Part shown: positions 6,423 through 15,928 of the stretch, one piece after another
How positions within the stretch are numbered: the stretch's first letter is position 1
Layout of the letters: each line of letters starts with the position of its first letter
DNA from: Candidatus Dormiibacterota bacterium
GTDB lineage: Bacteria > Chloroflexota > Dormibacteria > Aeolococcales > Aeolococcaceae
DNA length: 64,000 nt
Assembly: GCA_003162415.1 (NCBI GenBank)
Contig: PMOL01000013.1
Coordinates: 1 to 64,000, forward strand
Reading direction: 5' to 3'
The notes under the pieces: model-generated
What the model was told of the DNA's origin: nothing
The model's database searches: none
The model's input: the letters and a program-made list of their open reading frames with translations, nothing else
Program-made: the position numbers and the translations under genes

Positions 6423-7325
6423 ATGAGCACTAATCGGCGTGCTGAAGCAATCAAAGAACGTAAAAAGCGACGCCGAATTTCCTCTTCAGAAGAGGCCACC
6501 TGGCTGCAGGCCGCGGAGGCGGGAGATGCCCTGGCTGGGATCGCCAAGCGTGCTGGCGTCGACGTCCGCACTGTTCGCCAGCATGTCGACCGCGCGAAGC
6601 TCGAGAAGGAGGTGGGAGCGGTTCGGCTCAGCATGGTTCGGGCCGCCGCCGACCTCCATCAGCAGGATCTCCTTGGCGTCGCTGCTTCGTTGGAGGCCGC
6701 GCTCGATCCCTCCATCCACTCGCTGCACGCCTCGTTGGAACTGACCCCCGGCGCGGTTCGGTCCGCGGGCAAGCGGTACACGGCCCTGGTCGGGCACACG
6801 AAGGGTTCGGGGCTGCCTCACGCCCTGTCGCTGTGGGAGGCTGCGGCAGGACGTTACGCAACCGCGGTGGCGCAGCTTCGACAGCTGCTCGAGGGCGAGA
6901 TCGGCGACACGACCCTTAGCCCCGAAGGCACCGTAGACCAGATGCTCGTCCGCCTCGCCCAGTGCGCGGACTACGGGGCCGTGGCCCCAGACCGCCTGGT
7001 GTGGCGTGTCGAGGCCGGCAGCCTGCGCAAGGGGGCGTATCACATCGTGGCCGATGTCTCGGCGATGGATGAACCTCGTGCGGTCGACGCCCAAGAGCAG
7101 CACGCTCTGCTCTGGACGACGATCAGCGCGGCGCCGCCGGTGGCGGACCTCTGCGCCCTGCGTTCGGCTGAAGCGACCCGCGAACGGGTGCGCGACCTGC
7201 TGGAGGATCTACGCCTGCGCCGATATCTCGGGCCGGGAACCTGCCGGTGGTGCCCCGGAGCGCCAGCGACCCCGCGCCGAAAGACCGGCAACCGCGCGAA
7301 GCCGGAAAGCAAACGGGGAGGATGA
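6423..7325 (+). CDS. Helix-turn-helix protein of an integrated element
   Basis: This 300-residue cytoplasmic protein has a very basic start and a helix-turn-helix at about residues 33-60 (GDALAGIAKRAGVDVRTVRQH pattern, recognition helix VRTVRQHV), so it probably binds DNA. The middle is helical without a recognised domain. The tail has a CRWCPG motif and a Lys/Arg-rich end. It converges on the serine recombinase gene with 83 bases between the two stop codons, which makes it cargo or a regulator of the same element. A role as an excision-directionality or regulatory factor is possible but unsupported. Start: ATG at 6423 behind AGGA and a good promoter. Confidence 0.7.
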   Translation: MSTNRRAEAIKERKKRRRISSSEEATWLQAAEAGDALAGIAKRAGVDVRTVRQHVDRAKLEKEVGAVRLSMVRAAADLHQQDLLGVAASLEAALDPSIHSLHASLELTPGAVRSAGKRYTALVGHTKGSGLPHALSLWEAAAGRYATAVAQLRQLLEGEIGDTTLSPEGTVDQMLVRLAQCADYGAVAPDRLVWRVEAGSLRKGAYHIVADVSAMDEPRAVDAQEQHALLWTTISAAPPVADLCALRSAEATRERVRDLLEDLRLRRYLGPGTCRWCPGAPATPRRKTGNRAKPESKRGG

Positions 7326-7408
7326 CCGCAAACTCCGACGCGCAACGAGCCGCGTCGGCAAGCGTGCGCATTCCCGCCGCGGCGACGCTCGTCACGTGAA
7401 CTCGCGGG

Positions 7409-8863
7409 TTAGATATTCCAGATGAGACCGACCCGGCTGGGGTCGTAGCGGTTGAGCCCTCGAACCGCCGATCCCACCCGGACCTCAGCGATCAGGTCGG
7501 TGACAGTGGCGCGGCGTTGGGTGGGGGTGAAGGCCGACCAGACGGCCCCGAGCGGGCGCGGCAGGGTCGCCAGCGAACCCTTGCCCCGGGCCGCGTCGTA
7601 GCGACTCTGGGCATCCGCCACGCGGGCGACCAGTTCCGGGCGCATCACCCGCCACTCCGCGTCGGTGAGTTCCTCCCGAGCTCGCTCGGACGCCAGGGCG
7701 GTCAGCCGATCTTGGCTCGCGAGCAGCACGTCGCGGGCGGCCGCCGCGTCAGCGCCATCTGAGGCTGTGAGGATCGCCTCGAGTTCGCCCTCGTCCACCG
7801 CGACCAGGAGCCGAGCCGACACGTCCTGCTCGAGCTCGTCGGCGAGGATGCGGATGCCGCCGCAGCCATTGAAGCCGGGACCCGAGGCACAGACGTAGCA
7901 GCGACGTCGGTCGGCGCGCGGGCGGGCAACTAAGCCCTTGCCGCAGAGCCCGCAGCGCGCCACTCCCCGGAGCAAGTAGCTGCGCTGCGTCGAGCCCGAG
8001 TTCATGCGCCGGCTGGGATTGGTCAGCAGCGACCGGAGCGCGTCGCTGTCGGCGGTGCTGATGACCGGTTCCCACTGGCCGTCGACGCAGGTGATCGGGG
8101 CGAGCACAGTGCCGCGGCCACGTCCGTTGCGCCGGCCGTGCTCCCTGCGCCCGCTGATTCGCGCCGACGTGAGCAGGTTGCGCAGGACCGTGGGTGCCCA
8201 GGGACCCCCGCTGACGGTCGCGATGCCCCGAGCCGTGAAGTCCCGACACACCGACCGGATCGACTCGCCCTCGAGGACCCGCCGGGCCGCCTCACGCAGG
8301 TAATCCGCCTCGGTCGGATGCAAGGTGCGCCGGTCCTGGTTGTATCCGAAGGGGCGGGTGCCGCCGCCTGCCAGCCGCCCCTGGTCGGCGAGCTGCTGGT
8401 GCTTGCGCCGCTGCCGATCCGACTTGTGTTCGCTCTCGTAGCGGGCAACTACCCCAAGCTGCCGCGCGACCATGCGCCCCGACGGGGTGGAGAGATCCAG
8501 GGCTCCCGCTCGAGCGGTTTCGACGTCGATGCCGGCACGCTCGACGATGGCGATGAACTCCTCCAGTTCAAGCGGAGAGCGGTGTAGCCGATCCGGGTGC
8601 CAGGCGGTGACTAAGGTGATCTCGCCTCCCGCGATGTCATTAAGGAGTTGCTCGTACTTGGCCCGTCGCTTGCCGTTGTATGCGGAGGTGTCGTTGTCCT
8701 CGTAGAGGCGGATGCGCTCGGGCGGGTATCCGCGCCGGAGGCAGATCGGTCGGCAGTCCGCGTCTTGCCGAGCCGTGCCCAAGCCCGCCCCCGCGCGATC
8801 CTCGGAGATTCGCACGTAGATGGCCGCGATACCAGGAGGCTGATCGCCATCGGGTTCGCGCAT
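7409..8863 (-). CDS. Large serine recombinase (site-specific integrase)
   Basis: A 484-residue large serine recombinase. The resolvase domain starts with AIYVRIS, with the nucleophile Ser near residue 20, followed by conserved Arg-containing segments (WHPDRLHR, STPSGRM). A recombinase domain follows (about 165-270), then a zinc-ribbon region (CGLCGKGL with a CYVC and further Cys, about 320-360), then a coiled-coil-like C-terminal part. This matches integrases of phages and integrative elements, which cut attP and attB without a DNA-unwinding partner. I chose the ATG at 8863 because upstream codons run antisense through comM; a GTG at 8878 is an alternative. The gene begins about 120 bases from the comM break, where attP-derived sequence is expected. 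Confidence 0.93.
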   Translation of the reverse strand: MREPDGDQPPGIAAIYVRISEDRAGAGLGTARQDADCRPICLRRGYPPERIRLYEDNDTSAYNGKRRAKYEQLLNDIAGGEITLVTAWHPDRLHRSPLELEEFIAIVERAGIDVETARAGALDLSTPSGRMVARQLGVVARYESEHKSDRQRRKHQQLADQGRLAGGGTRPFGYNQDRRTLHPTEADYLREAARRVLEGESIRSVCRDFTARGIATVSGGPWAPTVLRNLLTSARISGRREHGRRNGRGRGTVLAPITCVDGQWEPVISTADSDALRSLLTNPSRRMNSGSTQRSYLLRGVARCGLCGKGLVARPRADRRRCYVCASGPGFNGCGGIRILADELEQDVSARLLVAVDEGELEAILTASDGADAAAARDVLLASQDRLTALASERAREELTDAEWRVMRPELVARVADAQSRYDAARGKGSLATLPRPLGAVWSAFTPTQRRATVTDLIAEVRVGSAVRGLNRYDPSRVGLIWNI

Positions 8864-8985
8864 CGACGGGGCGGTCACCAGGCACCCAACGGACCGATCT
8901 TCGCTCGAAATGAACCGACGCAGCACCCTGCCAGCACTGAAGCGCGTCCGGATCCGAGTGAACGCGTCATGTGTGCAGATTGTAC
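8864..8985. other. Predicted attachment-site junction of the integrated element
   Basis: The segment lies between the start of the recombinase gene and the first recognisable comM codons. The comM similarity begins at about LEHKGVLFLDE, with the codons starting near 8981. The residues just before it no longer resemble the ComM family, so the crossover should lie near 8970-8985. The exact core cannot be fixed without the other end or an empty site. Confidence 0.55.
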
Positions 8986-9607
8986 GCTCGAGCACAAGGG
9001 CGTCCTCTTTCTCGATGAGCTCTGCGAGTTCTCCCGGCAGCATCTCGAGGCGCTCCGGCAACCGCTCGAGGAGCACTCGGTCACCGTGGCTCGGGCTCGC
9101 GCCGCGGTCACGTACCCGGCCGACTTCATGCTCATCGGCGCCTCCAACCCATGCCCGTGCGGGCATCTCGGTGATGCTCAGGGCTGCACCTGCGAACCGC
9201 GCCAGCTGAGTGCATATGGGAACAAGATCAGCGGACCGATCAAGGACCGCATCGACCTGGTCGTTTCGGTCCCGCGCCAGGAGTACCGCGACATCTTCGC
9301 CGGTGCCGACGAGGAGCCCTCTGCGGCAGTGCGCGACCGTGTCGAAGCTGCCCGCCGCCGCCGCGGCGAGGGTGCCGGGCATGGGAACGCGGCGCTCACC
9401 GGACGCGAGATTCTCGCGGCGGCCCGGGCCACCGCTCCCGCCCGCCGGCTGCTGGCGCTGTCCGGCGAACGCCTCCACCTCAGTGCGCGAGGCTTCTTCC
9501 GAGTACTACGCGTCGCCCGGACCATCTCCGACCTCGCGGGTGAGGATCGGGTGGGCGAGGACGCGCTCGCCGAAGCCCTGCACTACCGGATCGAGATGGC
9601 CGGATGA
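8981..9607 (+). pseudogene. comM: ComM (YifB) Mg-chelatase-like ATPase, C-terminal remnant
   Basis: About 208 residues matching the C-terminal part of ComM, an AAA+ helicase that extends branch migration during natural transformation. Visible are Walker B (GVLFLDEL), sensor region (GASNPCPCG), the arginine-finger neighbourhood (ISGPIKDRIDL) and the C-terminal Mg-chelatase domain ending near RIEMAG. A full ComM has about 500 residues. The N-terminal half with Walker A is absent, and the sequence upstream belongs to the recombinase. The remnant has no internal stop, which suggests recent disruption or excision still being possible. It overlaps the start of dprA. Confidence 0.88.
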
Positions 9608-10493
9608 TCCAACCCGCTGGATCGATCCGGCCTCCCCCGACTGGCCGGCGCGCCTCATGCACCTGGATTCACCGCCGCGGGGGTTCTGGCAACTCGGGAC
9701 GGTCGGTGCAACCACACCGTGCGTTGCCATCGTCGGCTCGCGCCGCGCGACGTTCGCCGGCTTCGAGATCGCGACCTCGATCGCACGCGAGCTTGGATTG
9801 GCCGGCATTCAGGTCGTCAGCGGCATGGCCCTGGGCATTGATGCCGCTGCGCACACCGGTGCCCTCGACGCCGGAGGGTCGACGATCGCGGTGCTCGGCT
9901 GCGGGATCGACGTCTGCTATCCACCCCGGCATGCCGGGCTGCGCGCGCGCATCGTCGGCTCTGGCTCCTTGATCAGCGAGGAGCCGGCGGGCACGCCGCC
10001 CTTCAGGTACAACTTTCCGAAGCGCAACCGCATCATCGCGGCGCTCGCCCAGGCGGTGGTGGTGGTGGAGGCCACCGAACGCAGCGGCGCGTTGAGCACG
10101 GCCCGCTGGGCCGCCGACCTCGGCCGCGAGGTGCTGGCCGTTCCCGGCTCGATCCGAGCGCGTCAGAGCAGTGGCACCAATCTGCTGATACGGGATGGCG
10201 TCCGGCCATTTCTCGGCATCGCCGACCTCCTCGAAGCCGTCCCCGAGCTTCGCTCGGCGGTCCCGCAAGGCGCCTTCGACACCCTGCCGGGCGGACCCGG
10301 CGGAGGGCTCGAGCGTTTCAGCCCACCGCTCCGGGAGATACTGGCACGCATGGGAACACAGCCTGTCCACCCGGACCAGGTCGGGTTTGCCCTCGGGCTC
10401 TCGCCGTCGCTGGTCGCCAGCCGGTTGGGTGCGCTGGAGCTTGCCGGAGCCGTAATGTCCCTGCCCGGAGGCCTCGTGGCCCGTACCGTATAA
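9540..10493 (+). CDS. dprA: DNA processing protein DprA
   Basis: DprA loads RecA on incoming single-stranded DNA in natural transformation. The Rossmann-like domain is clear: AIVGSRRAT, then VSGMALGIDAAAH, GCGIDVCYPP, SEEPAGTPP, FPKRNRIIAAL, ERSGALSTA and VPGSI, followed by a C-terminal winged-helix-like region. The start is uncertain. Codons before the first in-frame ATG (9657) already match the family (a WPARL...PP segment), so the GTG at 9540 is used here, giving 317 residues and a 68-base overlap with comM. The ATG at 9604 is in another frame. It follows comM directly, a common competence gene order. Confidence 0.9.
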   Translation: MRIGWARTRSPKPCTTGSRWPDDPTRWIDPASPDWPARLMHLDSPPRGFWQLGTVGATTPCVAIVGSRRATFAGFEIATSIARELGLAGIQVVSGMALGIDAAAHTGALDAGGSTIAVLGCGIDVCYPPRHAGLRARIVGSGSLISEEPAGTPPFRYNFPKRNRIIAALAQAVVVVEATERSGALSTARWAADLGREVLAVPGSIRARQSSGTNLLIRDGVRPFLGIADLLEAVPELRSAVPQGAFDTLPGGPGGGLERFSPPLREILARMGTQPVHPDQVGFALGLSPSLVASRLGALELAGAVMSLPGGLVARTV

Positions 10494-10524
10494 CCGGCGC
10501 CAGAGCCCCATAGGAAGTCCAGAA

Positions 10525-12846
10525 GTGTCACGTCTGATCATCGTCGAGTCGCCCAGCAAGGCGAGAACGCTCGCCCGTTTTCTCGGGTCCGAGTACATCG
10601 TGCTCGCCTCCATGGGGCACGTCCGCGATCTTCCGAAGTCGAAGATTGGGGTCGACGTCGAGGACGGGTTCACGCCGCAGTACGAGCTCATCAAAGGCAA
10701 GGAGAAGCAGATCCGCGATCTGCGCGCGGCGGTGAAGAAGGCATCCTCGACGCTCCTCGCGGCCGACCCCGATCGCGAGGGCGAGGCCATCGCCTGGCAT
10801 CTTGCCGAGGCGCTCGGACTCAGCGATCCCGACAGGATCGTCTTCCACGAGATCACCAAGCTCGCCGTCGACGCAGCGCTCGCGCATCCGCGAAAGATCG
10901 ACCGTTCACTCGTCGCCGCGCAGGAGGCGCGCCGGGTGATCGACCGCCTGGTCGGGTACCGGCTCTCGCCGCTGCTGTGGCGCAAGGTGCGTGCCGGGCT
11001 CTCCGCCGGTCGCGTGCAATCCGTCGCGGTTCGCCTGGTCGTCGACCGCGAGACCGAAATTGACGCGTTCGTCCCCGTCGAGTCGTGGACTATCGATGCT
11101 CTTCTCGCCAAAGATGGCAGCAACCCCTTCAGCGCGCGGCTCGTGGGGCGGCGTGGCGACACTGATGCCGCAGAGCGGGAGAAGCTGGAGCTCGGCACCG
11201 AGGCTGAGGCAGCCGAGGTCATCGCCGCGCTCGGGCTCGACGCCAAGGGTGCGGTCACGGAGCGGACGCCGGCGTTCGTCGTGCGCTCCATCGAGGTCAA
11301 GGAGACCACGCGCCGTCCCCTCCCACCACACACCACGAGCACGCTGCAGCAGGACGCGAGCTCACGGCTGCGCATGTCCCCGAAGCGCACCATGAGCATC
11401 GCCCAGGAGCTGTACGAAGGCGTCGAGCTCGGCAGCGCGGGATCGATGGGCCTGATCACGTACATGCGCACCGACTCGATCCGCATCAGCGATGCGGCGC
11501 GTGACGATGCGGCCAAGCACATCACGGCGGCATTCGGAAAGGACTACGTCGGGACCGGGGCCGTCCGGCGCAAGGTCGGCGTGAACGTCCAGGACGCGCA
11601 CGAGGCGATCCGCCCCACCGATGTGAACCGCACGCCGGACTCGGTCGGGGCGAACCTGTCCCCCGGACAGCTCAAGGTATACGACCTCATCTGGCGTCGC
11701 TTCGTCGCGAGTCAGATGAGCCCGGCGAAATACCTGAACACCACGGCGATGATCGATGCCGCGGACTATGTGTTCCGTGCATCCGGTTCGCTGATCACCT
11801 TCGAGGGATTCCAGAAGGTCTGGAAACGCGACGAGGACAAGGACAAGGATTCGACCCTCCCGGCACTCGCCGAGCGCGAGGCGCTCAAGTGCCTCGAGAT
11901 CACCTCCGAGCAGCACTTCACCCAGCCACCGCCGCGATTCACCGAGGCAACGCTGATCAAGGAGCTCGAGGAGCGGGGCATCGGCCGGCCGTCGACGTAT
12001 GCCGCCACCATCGAGGTGATCCAGGAGCGCCAGTACGTGCGCCAGCTCGAGCGACGTCTCCATCCGACCGAGCTCGGCAAGACCGTCGACGCCGTCCTCC
12101 GGCAGAACTTCCCTGAGATCGTCGACGTCGCCTTCACGGCCGACCTCGAGAAGCGGCTCGACTCGGTGGAGGAGGGCACCCGCGCCTACGAGCCGACGGT
12201 GCGCGAATGGTACGAGCCGTTCGCGGAGACCCTGGAGCGCGCCGAGCGATCGATGGAGCGGGTCCGTGTCCCGGCACGCGAGACCGGTGAGGAATGCCCT
12301 GAATGCGAGATCGGCCGCCTGGTCGTGCGCGAGGGGAAGTTCGGCGAGTTCGTCGGCTGTTCCCGGTTCCCCGAGTGCAAGTACATCAAGGATCGCAAGA
12401 CCGCCGAGGCGCTGGCGACGGGGGAGATGTGCCCGCGCTGCGGCAAGCCGCTGGTCACCCGCCAAGGGCGGCGCGGACCGTTCGTCGGCTGCTCCGGCTA
12501 CCCCAGCTGCACCTATATCAAGGACGATCGCACGCCCGCCGACGGCGAGGCCGAGGGTGCCCCGGCCGAGGAGCTTGGGGCCTGCCCGCAATGCGGCAAA
12601 CCGCTCCGCCGCCGGTCCGGACGGCGCGGAACCTTCGTCGGCTGCACCGGCTACCCCGACTGCAAGTACATCCAGCCGGGAGCGCCTGGAGCCCGGGTCG
12701 CGGGCCCTGCCCCCGAGCCGACCGGCGAGGAGTGCCCCGAGTGTGGCAAGCCACTGGTCACCCGCAAGGGCCGATACGGACCCTTCGTGAGCTGCTCCGG
12801 GTACCCCGCCTGCAAGTACCGCCCGCCGAAGGTCGCGCTGGTATGA
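10525..12846 (+). CDS. topA: DNA topoisomerase I
   Basis: This 773-residue type IA topoisomerase relaxes negative supercoils. The TOPRIM domain starts at the N-terminus ([23 protein letters not shown]). The catalytic Tyr lies in LITYMRTDS at about residue 313, and RPSTYA and further core motifs follow. The C-terminus (about 590-770) carries four zinc-ribbon repeats, each with a CPxCGKPL-type start and a GCSGYPxCKY-type end. The first is the variant CPECEIGRL, and the last has SCSGYPAC. The start is GTG at 10525 with GGAAG nine bases upstream. It follows dprA by 31 bases, and hslV overlaps its stop codon. dprA-topA is a widespread gene pair. Confidence 0.97.
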   Translation: MSRLIIVESPSKARTLARFLGSEYIVLASMGHVRDLPKSKIGVDVEDGFTPQYELIKGKEKQIRDLRAAVKKASSTLLAADPDREGEAIAWHLAEALGLSDPDRIVFHEITKLAVDAALAHPRKIDRSLVAAQEARRVIDRLVGYRLSPLLWRKVRAGLSAGRVQSVAVRLVVDRETEIDAFVPVESWTIDALLAKDGSNPFSARLVGRRGDTDAAEREKLELGTEAEAAEVIAALGLDAKGAVTERTPAFVVRSIEVKETTRRPLPPHTTSTLQQDASSRLRMSPKRTMSIAQELYEGVELGSAGSMGLITYMRTDSIRISDAARDDAAKHITAAFGKDYVGTGAVRRKVGVNVQDAHEAIRPTDVNRTPDSVGANLSPGQLKVYDLIWRRFVASQMSPAKYLNTTAMIDAADYVFRASGSLITFEGFQKVWKRDEDKDKDSTLPALAEREALKCLEITSEQHFTQPPPRFTEATLIKELEERGIGRPSTYAATIEVIQERQYVRQLERRLHPTELGKTVDAVLRQNFPEIVDVAFTADLEKRLDSVEEGTRAYEPTVREWYEPFAETLERAERSMERVRVPARETGEECPECEIGRLVVREGKFGEFVGCSRFPECKYIKDRKTAEALATGEMCPRCGKPLVTRQGRRGPFVGCSGYPSCTYIKDDRTPADGEAEGAPAEELGACPQCGKPLRRRSGRRGTFVGCTGYPDCKYIQPGAPGARVAGPAPEPTGEECPECGKPLVTRKGRYGPFVSCSGYPACKYRPPKVALV

Positions 12847-13421
12847 CCGGCGCGCACGCGACGACCGTCGTGGCGGTGCAGCGCAACGGAACGGTTGCAG
12901 TTGCCGGCGATGGCCAGGTGACGGTCGGCGACATCGTGATGAAGGCGCGAGCTTCCAAGGTTCGGCGGCTGTTCCACGGCCAGGTGGTCTGCGGATTCGC
13001 CGGGGCCGTCGCCGATGCTTTGACCCTGTTCGACAAGTTCGAGCAGCACCTCGACAAGCACCAGGGCAACCTGGTGCGCGCCGCCATCGGCCTGAGCAAG
13101 GAGTGGCGTACCGACAAGTACCTGCGCCGCCTCGAGGCGATGCTCATCGTCGCCGACGCCAATCGGATCCTGCTGCTCAGCGGCGACGGCGAGGTCATCG
13201 AACCTGACGACGGCGACGGTGTCGTCGCGATCGGCAGCGGTGGCCCGTACGCGCATGCCGCCGCGGCGGCGCTCATGGACAGCACCGACCTCGGCGCCGA
13301 GGAGATCGCCCGGCGCGCGCTGCTCATCGCCGCGCGACTCTGCATCTACACGAACGACAACATCACCGTGGAAACTCTCGAGCTCGCCACACCGGCGCCG
13401 GCTGCGCCCGTCCCGGCGTGA
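12843..13421 (+). CDS. hslV: ATP-dependent protease peptidase subunit HslV
   Basis: HslV (ClpQ) is the proteasome-like peptidase that forms a double ring and degrades proteins unfolded by HslU. The protein has 192 residues. The mature N-terminus should be the Thr-Thr of ATTVVAVQ, exposed after removal of a six-residue propeptide. The family hallmarks [18 protein letters not shown] and GFAGAVADA are present, and [12 protein letters not shown] lies in the second half. The ATG overlaps the topA stop by 4 bases, and hslU follows with another 4-base overlap, so the pair should be made together. Confidence 0.97.
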   Translation: MTGAHATTVVAVQRNGTVAVAGDGQVTVGDIVMKARASKVRRLFHGQVVCGFAGAVADALTLFDKFEQHLDKHQGNLVRAAIGLSKEWRTDKYLRRLEAMLIVADANRILLLSGDGEVIEPDDGDGVVAIGSGGPYAHAAAAALMDSTDLGAEEIARRALLIAARLCIYTNDNITVETLELATPAPAAPVPA

Positions 13422-14872
13422 CCAGCGCCGCAGCCGTCGACCCCGGCCCCGCGGAGATCGAGGCGGCACCCCACGACCTCCTGCAGGCGGTGGCCGGGGA
13501 GACGCTCCGCCCTGCGGAGGTCGTGCGCCGGCTCGACGAATACATCATTGGCCAGCACGACGCGAAGCGCTCGGTGGCGATCGCGTTGCGCAACCGGGTT
13601 CGCCGCCGGATGCTCCCCGAGGACATGCGGAACGAGGTGCTGCCCAAGAACATCCTGATGATCGGACCGACCGGCGTCGGCAAGACCGAGATCGCGCGAC
13701 GGGTTGCGCGTCTGACCGAGTCGCCGTTCATCAAGGTGGAGGCCACCAAGTTCACCGAGGTCGGCTACGTCGGCCGTGACGTCGAATCGATCCTGCGCGA
13801 CCTGCTCGAGCAGACCATCACGGAGCTGCACGAGGACCGAGTTGCCGAGGCCGAGCAACGGGCGCGCGGTCTCGCCGACGCCCGGCTCGTCGAGACCTTG
13901 CACGAGGCGAACGAGCGGCAGCGCGCGGCGCGCGCTCTGCCCGGCGCGACCGCGCCTGAAGCAGGTCAGACCGCGGCCGAGGCACGTCGAGCCCGTGCCC
14001 GGCGGCGCCGGCTCGCCCGCCGGCTGGCCACAGGCGCCCTCGAGGACGCCAGTGTCGAGATCGAGGTGGAGGAACCCTTCCAGCCGGCGTTCGAAGGGTT
14101 CACGGGTACCGGCCTCGAGGAGGTCGGCGTCTCGCTCTCCGACTTCTTCTCCCAGCTCGCGCCGTCGCGCAAGCGCAAGAAGCTCATGAGCGTGGCGGAG
14201 GCCCGCGACGTGCTCATCGACGAGGAGACCGACCGGCTCATCGACATGGACCGGGTGTACGACGACGCCATTCACCTGGTCGAGGATTCAGGGGTGGTGT
14301 TCATCGACGAGGTCGACAAGATCTGCGGGCCTGCATCCGACCGCGGACCCGATGTCAGTGGCGAGGGCGTGCAGCGCGACCTGCTCCCGATCCTCGAGGG
14401 CTCGACCGTGCACACACGGTACGGGCCGGTGCGCACCGACCACGTCCTGTTCATCGCCGCCGGCGCTTTCACCGCGGCGCGGCCCAGCGACCTGATCCCC
14501 GAGTTCCAGGGTCGATTCCCCATCCGTGTCGAGCTGAAGCCACTGAGCGAGGACGATCTCGTCCGGATCCTCACCGAGCCCGGCAACGCGCTGACCAGGC
14601 AGTACGCCGCCCTGCTCGGCACCGAACAGGTCACGCTCGATTTCACCCCAGACGGCATCCGCGAGCTCGCCGCCCAGGCATATCGCGTCAACGAGGAGGA
14701 CGAGAACCTCGGCGCCCGCCGCCTCTTCACGATCATGGAGAAGGTGCTCGAGGACGTGTCCTTCGGCGCCGAGGAGCTCGCCGGGACAACCGTGGTGGTG
14801 GATGCGGCCTACGTGGGCGAGCGGCTCGGCGACCTGGTGCTCAACCAGGACCTCCGTCGCTACGTCCTCTGA
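13418..14872 (+). CDS. hslU: ATP-dependent protease ATPase subunit HslU
   Basis: HslU (ClpY) is the AAA+ unfoldase partner of HslV. The protein has 484 residues, somewhat longer than the usual ~445. The N-terminus is [13 protein letters not shown], Walker A is GPTGVGKTE (about residues 84-92) and Walker B is [10 protein letters not shown] conserved segment [13 protein letters not shown] follows, then sensor and C-terminal AAA domain motifs ([24 protein letters not shown]). The insertion (I) domain between the Walker motifs is long and rich in Arg, Ala and Glu, which explains the extra length. It ends RRYVL, the conserved HslU tail that docks into HslV. The start is GTG at 13418. Confidence 0.97.
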   Translation: MTSAAAVDPGPAEIEAAPHDLLQAVAGETLRPAEVVRRLDEYIIGQHDAKRSVAIALRNRVRRRMLPEDMRNEVLPKNILMIGPTGVGKTEIARRVARLTESPFIKVEATKFTEVGYVGRDVESILRDLLEQTITELHEDRVAEAEQRARGLADARLVETLHEANERQRAARALPGATAPEAGQTAAEARRARARRRRLARRLATGALEDASVEIEVEEPFQPAFEGFTGTGLEEVGVSLSDFFSQLAPSRKRKKLMSVAEARDVLIDEETDRLIDMDRVYDDAIHLVEDSGVVFIDEVDKICGPASDRGPDVSGEGVQRDLLPILEGSTVHTRYGPVRTDHVLFIAAGAFTAARPSDLIPEFQGRFPIRVELKPLSEDDLVRILTEPGNALTRQYAALLGTEQVTLDFTPDGIRELAAQAYRVNEEDENLGARRLFTIMEKVLEDVSFGAEELAGTTVVVDAAYVGERLGDLVLNQDLRRYVL

Positions 14873-14909
14873 TCTCGCCGGCTCGGGTGTAGGCAGCGGG
14901 CCAGGCTGG

Positions 14910-14915
14910 TACACT
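14910..14915 (+). promoter_or_regulatory. Possible -10 box of the rpsB operon
   Basis: TACACT lies in the 159-base hslU-rpsB gap, and the same hexamer occurs before hisS and relA. No good -35 was found. It would give a leader of about 110 bases before rpsB, long enough for the S2 autoregulation known in other bacteria. Confidence 0.35.
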
Positions 14916-15031
14916 CCGGTCATCTCACACGTCCGGTTTCACGCGGCCGGCGGGTGCCCGGTGCCCCCGGGTCGCCGCCGCGGTTCACCCCGGACGGAGG
15001 CACCACACCACCCCAACAGGAGCGACCGCCC

Positions 15032-15928
15032 ATGCCGGCAGTAACACTGCGCCAGCTGCTGGAGGCCGGAGTTCACTTCGGCCACCAGACAAGCCGGTGG
15101 AACCCCCGGATGCGCCCGTACATCTTCACGGCGCGCAACGGAATCCACATCATCGACCTCGAGCAAACCCAGAAGCAGCTCGACGTCGCCTGCGAATACT
15201 TGAGGGACATCGTCGGGAGCGGACAGAAGGTCCTCTTCGTCGGCACCAAGAAGCAGGCCCAGGACGTCATCGAGGAGGTCTGCAGGAACACCGGGCAGGC
15301 CTATGTCACCCACCGCTGGATGGGCGGCATGCTCACCAACTTCCAGGTCATCCAGCGCCGCCTCCGCCGGCTCGCCGAGCTGCGGGTCATGCAGTCGAAG
15401 GGCGACTTCGAGCGCATGAGCGGCAAGGAGGCCAACGACGCGAAGGATGACCTCGAGCGCCTCGAGAACAACTTTGCGGGTATGGCTGATATGAAGCGGC
15501 TTCCGGGAGCAGTCTTTGTGATCGACTGCAAGAAGGAACGCATCGCGGTCACCGAGGCCAACAAGCTGAACATCCCGATTGTCGCCATCGTCGACACGAA
15601 CTGCGACCCCGACGACATCCAGGTCGTGATCCCGGGCAACGACGACGCCATGCGAAGCTGCCGGCTGATCGTCAGCGAAATCGGCAAGGCGATCGCCGAG
15701 GGGTTGCAGCAATTCAGCGAGCGCGAGTTGCAGGAACGTCAGGAGGCCGAGCAGCGCGAGCGCGACGCGGCCATCGCTGCCGAAGCGGCAGCGGTCGTCG
15801 CAGCCGAGCAGGCTGCCGCAGCCGCGGCGCACGCTGATGCGATTGCCGCCGAGCAGGCAGCAGCCGCTCCCGCAGAGGAACCTGCCGCGGTCGGTGCGTC
15901 AGCGTCTGACGGGGAGGCCGGCGGCTGA
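15032..15928 (+). CDS. rpsB: 30S ribosomal protein S2
   Basis: S2 binds the head-body junction of the 30S subunit, together with S1 and S21 where these exist. The protein has 298 residues. Family motifs are LLEAGVHFGHQ at the start, RPYIFTARNGIHIIDL, WMGGMLTNF and PIVAIVDTNCDP. The last ~65 residues are an added Ala/Glu-rich, low-complexity helical tail beyond the usual ~230-residue core. The ATG at 15032 has AGGAG upstream and begins exactly at the conserved N-terminus. It heads the rpsB-tsf-pyrH-frr cluster conserved across bacteria; tsf overlaps its stop. Confidence 0.97.
   Translation: MPAVTLRQLLEAGVHFGHQTSRWNPRMRPYIFTARNGIHIIDLEQTQKQLDVACEYLRDIVGSGQKVLFVGTKKQAQDVIEEVCRNTGQAYVTHRWMGGMLTNFQVIQRRLRRLAELRVMQSKGDFERMSGKEANDAKDDLERLENNFAGMADMKRLPGAVFVIDCKKERIAVTEANKLNIPIVAIVDTNCDPDDIQVVIPGNDDAMRSCRLIVSEIGKAIAEGLQQFSERELQERQEAEQRERDAAIAAEAAAVVAAEQAAAAAAHADAIAAEQAAAAPAEEPAAVGASASDGEAGG

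Noticed and set aside
8863-9478. Longer serine recombinase starting at 9478
   Set aside because: The extra 205 residues are antisense to the comM remnant and have no resolvase-like character. The catalytic domain begins just after the ATG at 8863.
11362-12591. 409-codon minus-strand frame
   Set aside because: It is an antisense shadow of topA.
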